DNA of 23,308 nucleotides, taken from Amoebophrya sp. AT5.2 (taxonomy: Eukaryota; Sar; Dinophyceae; Syndiniales; Amoebophryaceae). The stretch is taken from assembly GCA_005223375.1 (NCBI GenBank), contig RXOD01004374.1:1-23308 (forward strand), in the 5' to 3' direction. The position numbers were made by a program, and so were the translations under genes. The first letter of the stretch is position 1. Each line of letters starts with the position of its first letter. This document shows positions 10,561 to 19,836 of this stretch, in pieces. A model generated the notes under the pieces. The model searched no databases, was not told the DNA's origin, and saw only the letters and a list, made by a program, of their open reading frames with translations.

Positions 10561-10818
10561 GTCCTAAGATTTCTTTTCTACCTCGTCCTGGTGCTATGCA
10601 CCTAGAGCTAGACCTCAGCTAATCGGATTCGGACAAGCTAAGATAACAAGCAATAGCAAGAAGCGCGCGAGGACACGCACTCCTGCGGAGGCCTTCGCTC
10701 CTACACAATCGCGCTGCGAAAAGAAGAAAGTATATGGAAAAACAAAACGTATAATGGTGAATTTCTTCTTGCACACGAACCTTCCCCCGGTGAAAATCGC
10801 AAGCAGAGACAGAGCGCC

Positions 10819-11061
10819 ATGGCAGATGAACTTCCAGATGGAGCGACCCGATGCATGGCATCCCAACAGGCCAAAATTTGGGATCGAACGTATGATCCAG
10901 GCCGCGAATCGTCGTGGGCGTCACGAAAACGCGAAGATCTAGTGGTGCTGGTCACGAAGATATGTCAGATTTTTTACTCTTCCTTGCATGGATCGCGAGC
11001 ACCTGACCTCGTGAACAGCAAGAACATCGCCTCGCTGAAGGGCGCATTTGTTCTCCTCCAG
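10819..11061 (+). CDS. Possible plus-strand first exon, doubtful
   Basis: An ATG at 10819 opens 81 codons (starting MADELPDGATRCMASQQAK) up to a good donor, CAG|GTATCATC, at 11061/11062. The encoded stretch has balanced composition and ends in NSKNIASLKGAFVLLQ. It would be transcribed divergently from the 1076-residue gene, but any further exon would have to lie antisense to ASCC1, and the same frame simply continues through that antisense region. A competing minus-strand frame (10619-10924) covers the first part. Either may be chance. Confidence 0.22.
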
Positions 11062-11113
11062 GTATCATCTATTCGAGTTTTAAAATTCCCGCCCCCTCTG
11101 AGAGCTCTACTCG

Positions 11114-12791
11114 CTACCCCTTCAGGTCGTCCAGTTTTATTTCCGCCACTTTGTCGTAGTACTTTGTGTCTGCGTCCGTGCGCAGCAGGTTCGAGAAGTG
11201 CACTCCTGCTTCCGCCAGGTCGAACATTCCGAAGTCCGCGTCACTCCCGAACGCGCTCAGTAGTGGCGTTGCGTTCAGCACCCGCAGGTCCGCCTTCTCC
11301 ATCTCCTCGCCCGCCTTCTCGACCGACCACTGCCCCGTCCGCTCCATGTGCCGCACGTAGAAGCTCGTGTTCACAAGGGTACAGTGGAGCTTCACGTCCG
11401 CCTCCCCCTTCGCGTTCAGCAGGCGCTGCTGCTGCAAGTACTCCTTGGTCACAACGTCGTTCCGGATCAGGGCGTCGAACAGCAAACCCGCAATCGTGTT
11501 GATCACCACGCCGAAATCCACGCCGGCAGGTGTTGGCCGCCCACCTGGAGGAACACCAACACTCGTTGCAGTTCTATTCCTACCATCCGCCTTCATCGGC
11601 TCCGTGTGCAGCACGGCCACCCGCGTGGGGTCATCGTTCATGTAGTGGAGCCCGCGGAGACGGACCAGCGTGTCCAGTTTCGTTCGCTGGTCCATCCTCG
11701 AAGCGTTCGACGCGCCATTTGCGTTCGCACCCCCACCGTTCGAGGTGGTCGCGCTCGCGCCGCCAATCTGGGCGAAGATGACCTGCCGCAGAATCTGCTG
11801 GAAGTCGGAGCCGGGGCGCCCGAACACCTCGCAGATCTCCTTCACTTTGTCAATCTTCTCCTGCGTGTGCAACTTGAGCATGATCAGCGTGAAGTGCAAC
11901 TTCTCGGGCGACTGGAAGTAGTGCGGGTTCAGGTCCAGCGCCGGCTTCGAGTCCAGAAAGTCCTTGAACTTCACCTTGACAAACTCGCTCACGGAAACCG
12001 GAATGTTCAAAAAGTGCGTCATCGGAATCTTCGCGTCAGCCTCCTCGGCAGTAAACCTGAATTCTTGATTGATGGGGGAAAGTGCGAAGGGAAGATGACC
12101 CATGAAGATTCTTGTGCTGGGAACAACAACAAATCGTGAGGTCAACATCATCTCAGCCGCAGTTTCTTGGTGCAGCTGTGCCTGGCTAAGCAGGCCTAAA
12201 CCGCACTCGTTCGCGAACAGAAAATCACCTACACTTCAAATCCACACTAACAGAAAATCGATCAAGGAAGTTGTAGTACTCCAGAAGCCCTTTCGCTGCC
12301 TTGATGCTTTTTCTTTCCCTCGCTTTGATCACGATTTCGCCCATGCCCTCGTTTCTCAGCCCCGTCGAGAACGCCGACTTGTCTCCGCCGCCGGCCGCGT
12401 CTTCCACCCCCGGGACGAAGATGTCTGTTCCGCTCTCCGACATGATTCTGTTCAGCGTTTTCCGCCCGCTCCCGATCACGAACCGGAAGTAGACTACCGC
12501 CATGGGGAGTTTGTACTCGAACTTGTCCTCCACCTCCAGAAACGTCCACCTTCCCTCGTCTTCCTCGTCCCACTCGACGTCGGATTCGTCATCCTCGTCG
12601 TCCTCCGCAAACCCACCGGCGTCCACGGCGCGCTTCTGCTTGCTCCGCTTCCCACCGGCATTCGCGTACAGGTCCAGGGTTCCCTTGGGGAGCACCACCT
12701 TGCGGTAGCGCTGCCCAGCAACGGAGTAAGCCAGGAACTCCGGGTCGGTGAAGTCGGACGCGTGACTGGGTCCGGGGCGGGAGTAGTACAT
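11114..12791 (-). CDS. ASCC1: ASCC1 homologue: KH domain plus 2H phosphoesterase domain
   Basis: Exons 12229-12791 and 11114-12056 flank a 172-base intron (AG|GTGATT ... TTCAG|G, phase 2); the joined CDS gives 501 residues. After an acidic linker (about 63-80), residues about 98-128 form a KH domain, with IGSGRKTLNRI at the nucleic-acid-binding loop and a typical SGTDIFVPG strand. Residues about 189-495 match the AKAP7-like 2H phosphoesterase fold: MTHFLNIPV opening, first HxT motif HFT (His242, Thr244, within SPEKLHFTLIML) and second HxT motif HCT (His412, Thr414, within KLHCTLVNTSFY). Both catalytic pairs are intact. In animals ASCC1 is part of the ASCC complex, with roles in transcription coactivation, alkylation-damage signalling and related RNA processing. 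Between the motifs lies a Gly/Asn/Ala/Ser-rich insertion. The KH loop reads GSGR rather than strict GxxG. Confidence 0.93.
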
Positions 12792-12831
12792 TTCTTAAGG
12801 TGGTGGATCGTTCGGAGTACGTTCTTTGAGG
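12792..12831. promoter_or_regulatory. 40-base spacer between two head-to-head start codons
   Basis: ASCC1 (minus, ATG at 12791) and a candidate plus-strand gene (ATG at 12832) face away from each other across only 40 bases. If both are real, they share a very compact bidirectional start region, or their messages receive 5' ends by trans-splicing. No TATA-like element is evident. The plus-strand first exon is itself uncertain. Confidence 0.25.
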
Positions 12832-13762
12832 ATGGTCGTCCTCCTCGCCCTCGCCCTCGGCAAAAGTACTTATTCAAAAGCGAATCGAAGTGAATCGATG
12901 GATCGATAGGGCAAGCGCGAGGATTGGAGGTAGTTGTAGAATCAATAGTTAGTGCGGCAACAGCGCCACTACTGGTACTGACTTCTTTAAGTGAAGAAGC
13001 ATATAAGCAATAGCAAGCCGCACAGTAGTGGCTAGAGAAGCTACGGCTGAATCTGCGAGCAAGGAAAACCAAATCCAAAATGGGAAATTCCAATTTCTAG
13101 AGGATTCGGCGGGCTGCCTCGAGAAGCGGACCATCAGCATAAAAACAGATGATGAACCGCAGGGCCAGGGGGATGCAATGGCTAGATCTTCAACAAAATC
13201 AAAAATGCGGGATCTGTGAGACAATTGAATTCTGTGATGACCGTGTCACGATGGGTGCAGCATGCTAGATTGGTAGATATCACGAAGCAAACGAGTCCAC
13301 AATAAGCGTGACACCCAGTAAAAAGGCGCGCGTCAGGTCTTCAAGCAACTGCAACGACGTAAATCCGCCAGACGCTCCACCAGACATTCTGAGTTGGTAC
13401 TGGTACCATGATGCAGCGAAGAACAACGCTGTTTCGCTTCACTTTCTGCCGGCGAACAAAACTGCTCGCTGCTGCGTCCACCACCTCGAACGCTTGTTAA
13501 GTATGTTGGTTTTCAGATGATAAAGTCGCTGATTGAAGTGGTAGAATCTCATTGTTGACGAGCTGCTTTCGCAGTGTCAGTGAGCGCCGCATTCACAGTT
13601 TTTAAGCGTGTCCCCCGTGGTCTGTCCTCGCGGACAGCTGCATCGGCGACCCCGACAGACGATACCGACAGGAGCGATACCGAGGGGGTGGCCGTGGAGG
13701 AATCAGCACAACTTCTAGGTCCAAGACAAAGTTCGCAGTTGCAGTTCACATACCTTCTATAG
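12832..13762 (+). CDS. Candidate four-exon gene for a 211-residue unknown protein
   Basis: Exons are 12832-12865, 13026-13215, 13277-13500 and 13575-13762, with GT-AG introns of 160, 61 and 74 bases. The donors are GTACTT, GTGAGA and GTATGT; the acceptors are CACAG, GGTAG and TCGCAG. All phases agree and the total is 636 bases. The first exon encodes a short hydrophobic start (MVVLLALALGK) that could be a signal peptide, but it is the weakest exon. The body is hydrophilic and Ser/Thr/Asp-rich, with a more ordered centre around ILSWYWYHDAAKNNAVSLHF and RCCVHHLERLL. No family is recognised. The agreement of three consecutive introns in phase is the main evidence for a real gene on this strand. 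A Cys-containing minus frame overlaps the last exon and looks like a shadow. Confidence 0.5.
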
Positions 13763-14126
13763 GTCGTTCTGTTTTCGTCGAGAGTCGTCATGATAGATAG
13801 GGATAGCTCAGTCCTGTACTTGCCTTAGTTCATGACATCAATACCGCCTTCGTTGGTCGTCAGTGGAAACAAATGGACATGGAAGAGTCGACATCGTCGC
13901 CAGAAAGAACTGATTCCTATGGAAAGAAAAAACGGCCGCTCCCACCACTTAAGCCGGAGATGACACCAGCTCTCCTTTCTCGTCCCAGCAGCGGCGCCTT
14001 CCGCTCCCCTTCGACGAGGATCAAATGTCATCAATTTCCCCCCTCCAGCGGCTGAGCCTTCGCCTTCCTGATCACTTTCGCACCGTTGTTTTCATAAGCT
14101 AAATCTGAGATCACGACTCCATCTTC
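13763..14126. other. Short gap between convergent genes, with a 60-codon plus frame
   Basis: This is the 3' flank of the candidate plus-strand gene and of SKP1 (minus). A plus frame at 13873-14055 encodes a small basic, Pro/Ser-rich peptide (MDMEESTSSPERTDSYGKKK start). It is preceded by a plausible CAG acceptor at 13872 bases region, but I could not join it in frame to the upstream exon. It may be a terminal exon, a tiny gene, or chance. Confidence 0.35.
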
Positions 14127-14787
14127 TTACGCGTCTTCGCACCACTTGTTCTCTTCGCGCACCTGCGCTTCTTCCTCCGGTGTGAAGTCGTTGGCGATGT
14201 TGAACTGCTGCCGGATTTCTTCCGGCGTCTTCCCCTTGATCAGGCTCGCCACCTTCGCACACGTCAGATCCAACAAGCACTTGATGTCCAGATAGTTCGC
14301 GGCGAGGATGAGCTCGAAGAGCACCTCCTGCTCAATGCTCACGAAGGTGTTGTCCCAATCAGTCACGCCGCACTCGGTCAGCACGTGCGACTTCAACGGC
14401 TTCTGGATCTCCTCCGGAGGCTCGTCCCGGTGGTGCTTGCAGTAGTCGATCACCTAATGTCATTGCGGCAAACGACGATGACGAATTGTGATAGATTCGA
14501 TTGTTAATCTTTTGGCTGGTATAGGTATTGAAGATTGAACCGAGCTGATGAGTGTTTGAACCAAGCGCGCCTGCTTCTGGGCGAAAAAAAAAGTATTTTT
14601 TGAAAGACAGACGGCATGGTCATACCTTCTGCAGGATGGTGGATTTGACGTTGGGGAGCGGAATTTCCTCGTCCTCTCCGGAGTCTTCAATCATGTTCTT
14701 CAACAAGTTGGACATGACCGCGACCTCGCGCTCCACGACGAACACGTCCCCCTGGGAGCTCTTCAGCTTCACGTTGATGGCCGACAT
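14127..14787 (-). CDS. SKP1: SKP1, SCF ubiquitin ligase adaptor
   Basis: Exons 14626-14787 and 14127-14453 are joined across a 172-base phase 0 intron (AAG|GTATGA ... TTAG|GTG), giving 162 residues, the normal SKP1 length. The N-terminal BTB/POZ-like fold starts at [17 protein letters not shown] and contains [21 protein letters not shown]. The C-terminal part holds the highly conserved [21 protein letters not shown] and [15 protein letters not shown], followed by [20 protein letters not shown], the F-box-binding region. SKP1 links F-box proteins to cullin-1 in SCF E3 ligases in the cytoplasm and nucleus. The ATG at 14787 is chosen because an AAAAG acceptor-like site abuts it and it matches the usual family start. 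The gene appears intact. Confidence 0.97.
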
Positions 14788-15489
14788 CTTTTGATTTTTT
14801 TGGCTTGTGGTGCAAACCAAACCGAAGCTCTAACTTAAAGAAACTTTGATCTTTCGTCCCTACAACTGAATGGATCTTCTCCTTCTGCTAGCTTCTTGTT
14901 AACTTTAAAATTAGTTGTGGTTGTGCGTAGCCTATAAAGCCTGTACGAATGCTGGACTTGGGTTTCCCGGTCCGCCTGCCCTGTCAGTCAGGTAGTTTCG
15001 AGACGGTCAATTTAGCTTGCGGCGTGGCGCAATCATAGATACTTAAAAAGCACACATAAGATCGGTGCGTGGTCAGGTTCTTGACGATAAATCAAATACG
15101 AGGTCGTCTGACAAAAGGACCATTTTCGATTTCCTCAATTTGAGCGAGCGGATCAATTTGATTTTCGAGCGCGATTCAGCATCGAGTTTAAATTTTTTCT
15201 ACGCGGATCTCTCGAACTCAGACAAAGATGGCCATGGCGATGACTTCAACTAGGAAAAGACCCAGTTGGCCGCAGATCGAGGGCATTTCCGTCGTTCGAC
15301 TCACGCTCTCTTGTCACGCCAGCTTTGACTTCGGCCGAATCAGAGGGAACACCAACACATCCGTTTCCGTATCCGTTTGTCGTAACTGTTATATTTATAA
15401 TATACAATGCCTGACAACAAAGTCAGTGCGCAACTGCGAGGTTGTTCGCTGAGTTCTCCAACGAAGTTCATCATCAGGAATGTTCGTTT
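14788..15489. other. Intergenic, AT-rich, no supportable gene
   Basis: About 700 bases hold the 5' flank of SKP1 and the 3' flank of the YIPF6-like gene. A plus frame at 15065-15253 (62 codons) lacks an ATG, is AT-biased and has no partner exon. Near 15387-15408 lies an AT-rich TATATTTATAATATA tract, just after the end of the YIPF6-like gene on its own strand. I see no RNA gene. Confidence 0.6.
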
Positions 15490-16491
15490 CTACGCGAGCA
15501 GAATCATCCACGCGATGGCGACGTAGAAGAGCCAGACTGGGTAGACTGCCAGCGCCCGCCGATCCTCCTGCACTATGTCGCTCATGAAGCCCACCGACGC
15601 TCCGGTCGCCCACACGAAGCCCACCACCACGAAGATTACCTTGAAGGTGGTCGCGTAAAAAGAGATTGATACATGTGGGCCGCAACGCTACGAACGTCAA
15701 CGTACTCCATTAAACTTAATCTTGTTGGGGCAGCAAATTGACTTTCAACTCGTCTCAAACTCGGAATTTTTCGGAAAGCAAACCTTGTTCGGACAACTAG
15801 TGCTAGGCAAAGGTAGCTTGTTCCTGCAGGTGCTTTACTGTAGTTTTCGTACCTTCAGTATCTTGTAACTGACGATGGCGGAGGCGATGGCGGCGAGGAC
15901 GAGCGGAAAAATACAGTACCCGAGGACGCAAACCGACTGGAAAAACGAAATCTTTCCCTTCAGCAGAACCGTGTTAAACGTAACCACACCGGAACCGGCC
16001 CTGACGGTTTGGGTTTAGATTGAAGAGACCGAGATGTTGTATGAGTACGCGCAGGCATAGGTGTTCATCGAGGAAGAAGTCAAAATCAGAACAAGTAAAG
16101 GTACTTACCAGACTAGTATGAACACCAGCGCGAATGCGCGGCCTGCTTGGTCCTTGTGCGCTTGAAGTGCCAACACGGTCGACAGTGCTAGGCACAGGAA
16201 CAGCGGCCCCCACAGGTCCCACTTCCGCAGTCCGGCGCCCTGGTGGAGGTGTTCGAGTTCGTGTCACTATCGATCGTCGATCGGCATGAAAGGATACCAA
16301 CATAGCTCTTCGATCGTAGTTAGTGTTCACGTGCGCGTTGCCACGATCGTAAATACCTTATCAACTCGCGCCTTCGGCAGCAGCACGTAGTGCAGCTTTT
16401 CGGCAATTGCATTCAGGTCTCGCTTGATCGTGTCTACGACTGGCTCGTCCAGAGTGTTCGGCGCGTCGAGCATCTGCCCTTCGGGCGTCAT
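15490..16491 (-). CDS. YIPF6: YIPF6-like Yip1-domain Golgi membrane protein
   Basis: Exons are 16357-16491, 16109-16239, 15853-16000 and 15490-15639, with introns of 117, 108 and 213 bases (phases 0, 2, 0). The CDS gives 187 residues. Family signatures seen in order: NTLDEPVVDTIKRDL (about 12-26), LRKWDLWGPLFLCLAL (49-64), GKISFFQSVCVLGYCIFPL (104-122) and RRALAVYPVWLFYVAIAWMIL (165-185). Five hydrophobic segments (about 55-71, 80-102, 112-134, 138-158, 168-187) match the Yip1 fold. Family members sit in Golgi/ER membranes and act with Rab GTPases in vesicle traffic. The cytosolic N-terminus is shorter than in animals. The start chosen is the first ATG of exon 1; the frame is open further upstream, so an extra N-terminal exon is possible. 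Confidence 0.94.
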
Positions 16492-17371
16492 CTTGGGCAG
16501 CTTTCCTCCACTTGAAGTCCAGCTCCAGGTTGGGAAAGAAATGAAACTTGTGCTGCGACCAGACGAAATGCGATCAAAGCCAACCAGAGCGCGCTTAGGC
16601 TAGGTCCCGTCGCTCGCGCCAGTGCAGGCGGCCGCAGCAGCTCGTTCGCGGCGCCATTCGAAAAATGTGGGTGAATCTATTGTCAGATCAATTACTTCGA
16701 GCGACGCAGCAATTTTCGACCATATGCTTTAGGTAGCCGCTGCTGCAGCACTAGCACTAACACTTATAGTGGTTGCGTCTTCTATCTTTGGGTTTGGCAT
16801 TGGCTTTTCGCAATAACTACGAGCAGCTGTAAGCACGGTCCATCGAACTCCTCTGTTCTACACGACAAGGACAACGGCCACGGATTAAGGTCACGCTACC
16901 GAGTAAAACCACGCACGTGCTGACCATGGACGGTCGAATTGTCATCCTCACTGATCTTCGGCGCTGGGGCTGGCTTGCAGTTGCAGTGACCATCTAGAAC
17001 TTTGTCTTTCACTGTCGCTAACTTCAACATGAAGCACGATGGATTGAAGAACATGTCTTGAGTCCTTGAGTCTGTTCGAGGTTAGCTGTCTGACGCGGGT
17101 ATGTCTTCAGCAGCCACACCCACACGTTATGCTTATGCATGATTATGATTTGGATTCGTTCCATAACAATGCATCGCCTGGTAAAAAAATACTTCAGCTT
17201 CAACATCAACTTCCGCGGAAGCTAGGCAGAAAATATTTATAATTCACTTTCCGGCGTGGGAATGAGCATGACGGCGGGTAAAGCTAAAGCCGTTGTTGTC
17301 GTCGTCGATCCCGCTCGTAGTACCTCACTTTTTTTTTACTTGTTTTTTACTTGTCCGTCTGTTTTCTTTCT
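16492..17371. other. Intergenic stretch, possible missed exons only
   Basis: About 880 bases separate the YIPF6-like start from the end of the next minus gene. On the minus strand, 16510-16660 is open in one frame (a hydrophobic stretch with ALWLALIAFRLVAA) but does not join in frame to YIPF6. On the plus strand, about 16830-16995 is open with a mild coding look (KVTLPSKTTHVLTMDGRIVI) but has no partner exon. Neither is good enough to call. Confidence 0.5.
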
Positions 17372-18994
17372 TTAGAAATCATCTCCGTCATCGTCCTCTC
17401 TTGTTCGTTCTTCACTTTCACCAGCTTCCGGCACTATTCCAAACCCGTCTTTCAGCGCCCGCGCCCCCGTCCTGATATTATCTTTATCTGCTCCTCCTCC
17501 TGGCAGTAGACCCGCACCTCCTCCACTTTTCGACAAACCACCACCTTCAACCTTTTCGGCAAAAACATTGCTCAAGATGTCATCTAGCCTTACCAAGTAG
17601 TCTCTCAGCACGCGGCCGTCGAAATCTTGCACACTCGCGATCCCCTCTTGCTTCTCCACCAGGTACCGCACCGCCTTGGCACCCACCCCGATTCGGGTGC
17701 TGAATGGAGACGCCGACGCAGGAGTCGTTGCCGCAGCAGAGGACGATGTACTACTCAACGCCGTTGTCACCTGCGACACAAGATCCTTCACTGAGAAGTT
17801 CGGCGCGAAGAAGTCGCCCACGCCAAGCTGTGCTGGGGACGCACCGAACTTGAGTCCCAGCATCGCCAGCAGCATCGGCACTGTTTTCCCCGAGTCGTCG
17901 CGCCACGTTGACAGAGCGCGCGCATTGCTCGCATCTCTGCTCTCCGCAATGAGCTCCACTCGAAACGAAACCACCTCCTGCCAGTGCAAATACAGGCTCT
18001 TCTGCTTCGCCAACGAGGACGTTTGATTCTGGAATTTGTCCTCGGCGAGCGCAGCCGCCGGAAGATCACGATCGTGTTGCCCCCCGCCCACTGCCGCCGG
18101 CGCGTCGGCTTCGGAGGCGACGGTCGTCTGGTGGTGCACGAAGTTGTGCAGCTCCTTCGAAGAGCTGACCGAACTCCTCTCGACGCCATATTCGGAAAAC
18201 ACCGACTTCTCCTTCGACACCACATTCCCTGTCTCCTTACCGTCCTTGTTGATATTGCTCTCTCCCCCCGGACCAGTGGAAGATGCTGCGGGTCCGCAGC
18301 CCTCGAGGATGGCACAGAGCAGCCAAATCACCTTCGGCGTGGAGTGGTCGCCCTCGGCCGACGCCATGGCGTCGTCGTAGACGGATTCGAGGGTCTTGGA
18401 CGACGAAGATCCACCGCCTGCTGAAGGGTTATTGTCTTTGTCGGCGGCGACCAGCACGGGGGAAATCACGCGCTCCCAAAACGAATTCGCGTAGGGCTCG
18501 GTGCAGGCTGGAGTATTTGAGGGGAATGTTCAGATTCAGGAGCGAAAACAACGAACCCTGAATTCTGTTTCTGATTGAATCGCACTCGCGCCGTGCCGAC
18601 TATCCGAAACTAACACACCTCGCTTCCTCGCCTCCCTCCCCACCATCAGCCGCGGATCCCGGAAGCACCCTTCGGTTTCGTCCTCCACGAAAATTCCGTT
18701 CGTACGCAGCACGTCGACGTCGCACCGCTCCGCGATGTACTTCAAAAAAGCGAGCTTGGGGTCGGGCGGTTGCAACGTCAGCACGTGATTCAGCATGGCG
18801 CTCATGAAAACGTCCAACTCGTGGTCCAACAGGTACAGCCGGGCGCGGCGCTGCTCCTCGGTGAACCGCTCCAAGTTCTGCGGTTTAGACTTGGCGTGGT
18901 GGTGAAGGTGGGCGCCGGCGTCCAGGGCGGGGGGAGCGGGTGTGGAGGATGTGTGCGGCTGGGCAGCATGCCGAACGAGCAGGGTGGAGGCCAT
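17372..18994 (-). CDS. 503-residue protein with an RIIa/Dpy-30-like dimerisation motif
   Basis: Exons 18619-18994 and 17372-18507 flank a 111-base phase 1 intron (GAG|GTGTGT ... TCCAG|CC); the joined CDS is 1512 bases. After a low-complexity His/Ala/Pro-rich start, residues about 52-90 form two amphipathic helices with a PPDP turn (YLLDHELDVFMSAMLNHVLT, then PPDPKLAFLKYIAER). This is the pattern of the RIIa/Dpy-30 four-helix dimerisation-docking fold of PKA regulatory subunits and many ciliary proteins. The middle (about 126-250) is Ser/Gly-rich with ordered patches. Residues about 290-340 (LYLHWQEVVSFRVELIAESRD) and 345-450 look helical, and the tail is acidic (EDDDGDDF). I infer a scaffold or adaptor that dimerises through its N-terminus; the rest is unrecognised. 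ATG 18994 is the first ATG after a TTTCAG acceptor-like site. Confidence 0.8.
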
Positions 18995-19031
18995 CGTGTC
19001 GGGAGATGAGTGACAAGCGTCTGAAATCACA
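18995..19031. promoter_or_regulatory. 37-base spacer between two head-to-head start codons
   Basis: The RIIa-like gene (minus, ATG 18994) and a candidate plus-strand gene (ATG 19032) are separated by 37 bases. On the minus strand the spacer contains GTGATTTCAG, which looks like a splice or trans-splice acceptor for the RIIa-like message. That would place the true transcript start further out, overlapping the plus gene. Confidence 0.25.
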
Positions 19032-19450
19032 ATGAATCGAACGGGGTCTGCAGCAGCTTCGGATTCGGTTAAGTACGTTTATGGAATGAAAAGAAACAAG
19101 GCCGCACCAACAGGAAAAGACGACGCCTGCCGTTCACGGAAACGGCCTGCATAGGTAACGAGCGACGAATGTCACCTCTCGAATGGGTATGCCAGCAGCA
19201 TCAAATGCGAACGCTCGAGAATCAGCCTCTGCTGTAGCTCTACTTCGCCTTCCGTCCGTCTGAATTTGACGACAAGGCAAACGCTTTTACCAAAAGTTCC
19301 TCTTTCAATGCCAGATTGCGCGAGTCGCGTCTTATAGATGAAGTCTTTTCAGATGAGGCACATCAGGCTTGGTTCGCTCCAGAGGGGGATGAGCCACCAT
19401 ACGCGGTGGGAAGCCAAAGCATGCGATGTCATGCAACTCAAAATTCATGA
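19032..19450 (+). CDS. Candidate two-exon gene for an 85-residue unknown protein
   Basis: Exon 1 is 19032-19076 (MNRTGSAAASDSVKY). Exon 2 is 19238-19450, preceded by a good acceptor (CCTCTGCTGTAG) that also places an in-frame stop just outside the exon, and ends at TGA 19448-19450. Exon 2 encodes LYFAFRPSEFDDKANAF followed by a charged helical stretch (FNARLRESRLIDEVFSDEAH) and QAWFAPEGDEPPYA, a composition typical of real protein. The intron (161 bases, GTTTAT donor) is phase 0; a GTACGT donor four bases earlier would be stronger but breaks the frame. Exon 2 has no early ATG and is easily missed by simple open-frame searches. No family is recognised. Confidence 0.38.
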
Positions 19451-19836
19451 TATGGAAAAGTATCTCTTTTTAGGCTGATCATTTGCTGTAGTGCGACACC
19501 GTCCAAATTCAATCGAATCGGAATTTATTTTCCAGGACTGGAGCTAAAAATGACGATGAGAAATTCGTATGTACCTGCCTGCGTTCGATGACTCTTTCAT
19601 GCTACGTGTACGTACAGCAGCGTAAAAAATACGTCTGGGCAGTTTGTGGGTGATATGTAGTATTCTTTCATCAGATAATTCAACTTTTTGTTTTTGCCAC
19701 ATCCTCGTAAGAGACGAGACTCAGAGTAACTCTGATCCATCGCAACGTCTTCGTCTCTCTGTCTTTCGTCTTCCTTCGTCGAAAAAACAAGAAAAACAAT
19801 TGCGATCTGCTCCTAGAAGTAAACGTAAACTTCAGA
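19451..19836. other. Intergenic, low-complexity, no supportable gene
   Basis: This is the 3' flank of the zinc-module gene and of the candidate plus-strand gene. It contains a T-rich tract ending TTTATTTTCCAG near 19529-19540 that looks like a plus-strand acceptor, but the frames after it stop quickly. A plus frame from 19644 runs antisense into the zinc gene and looks like a shadow. Confidence 0.5.

Noticed and set aside
13549..13791. Minus-strand Cys-containing frame (NCNCELCLGPRSC)
   Set aside because: Overlaps the last exon of the plus-strand candidate gene, which is supported by three phase-compatible introns; the minus frame has no partner exon.
15065..15253. Possible EF-hand-like end (NSDKDGHGDDFN) in a plus-strand frame
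   Set aside because: No ATG, AT-driven composition, missing the loop's position-8 hydrophobic and position-12 acidic residue, stop right after; likely chance.
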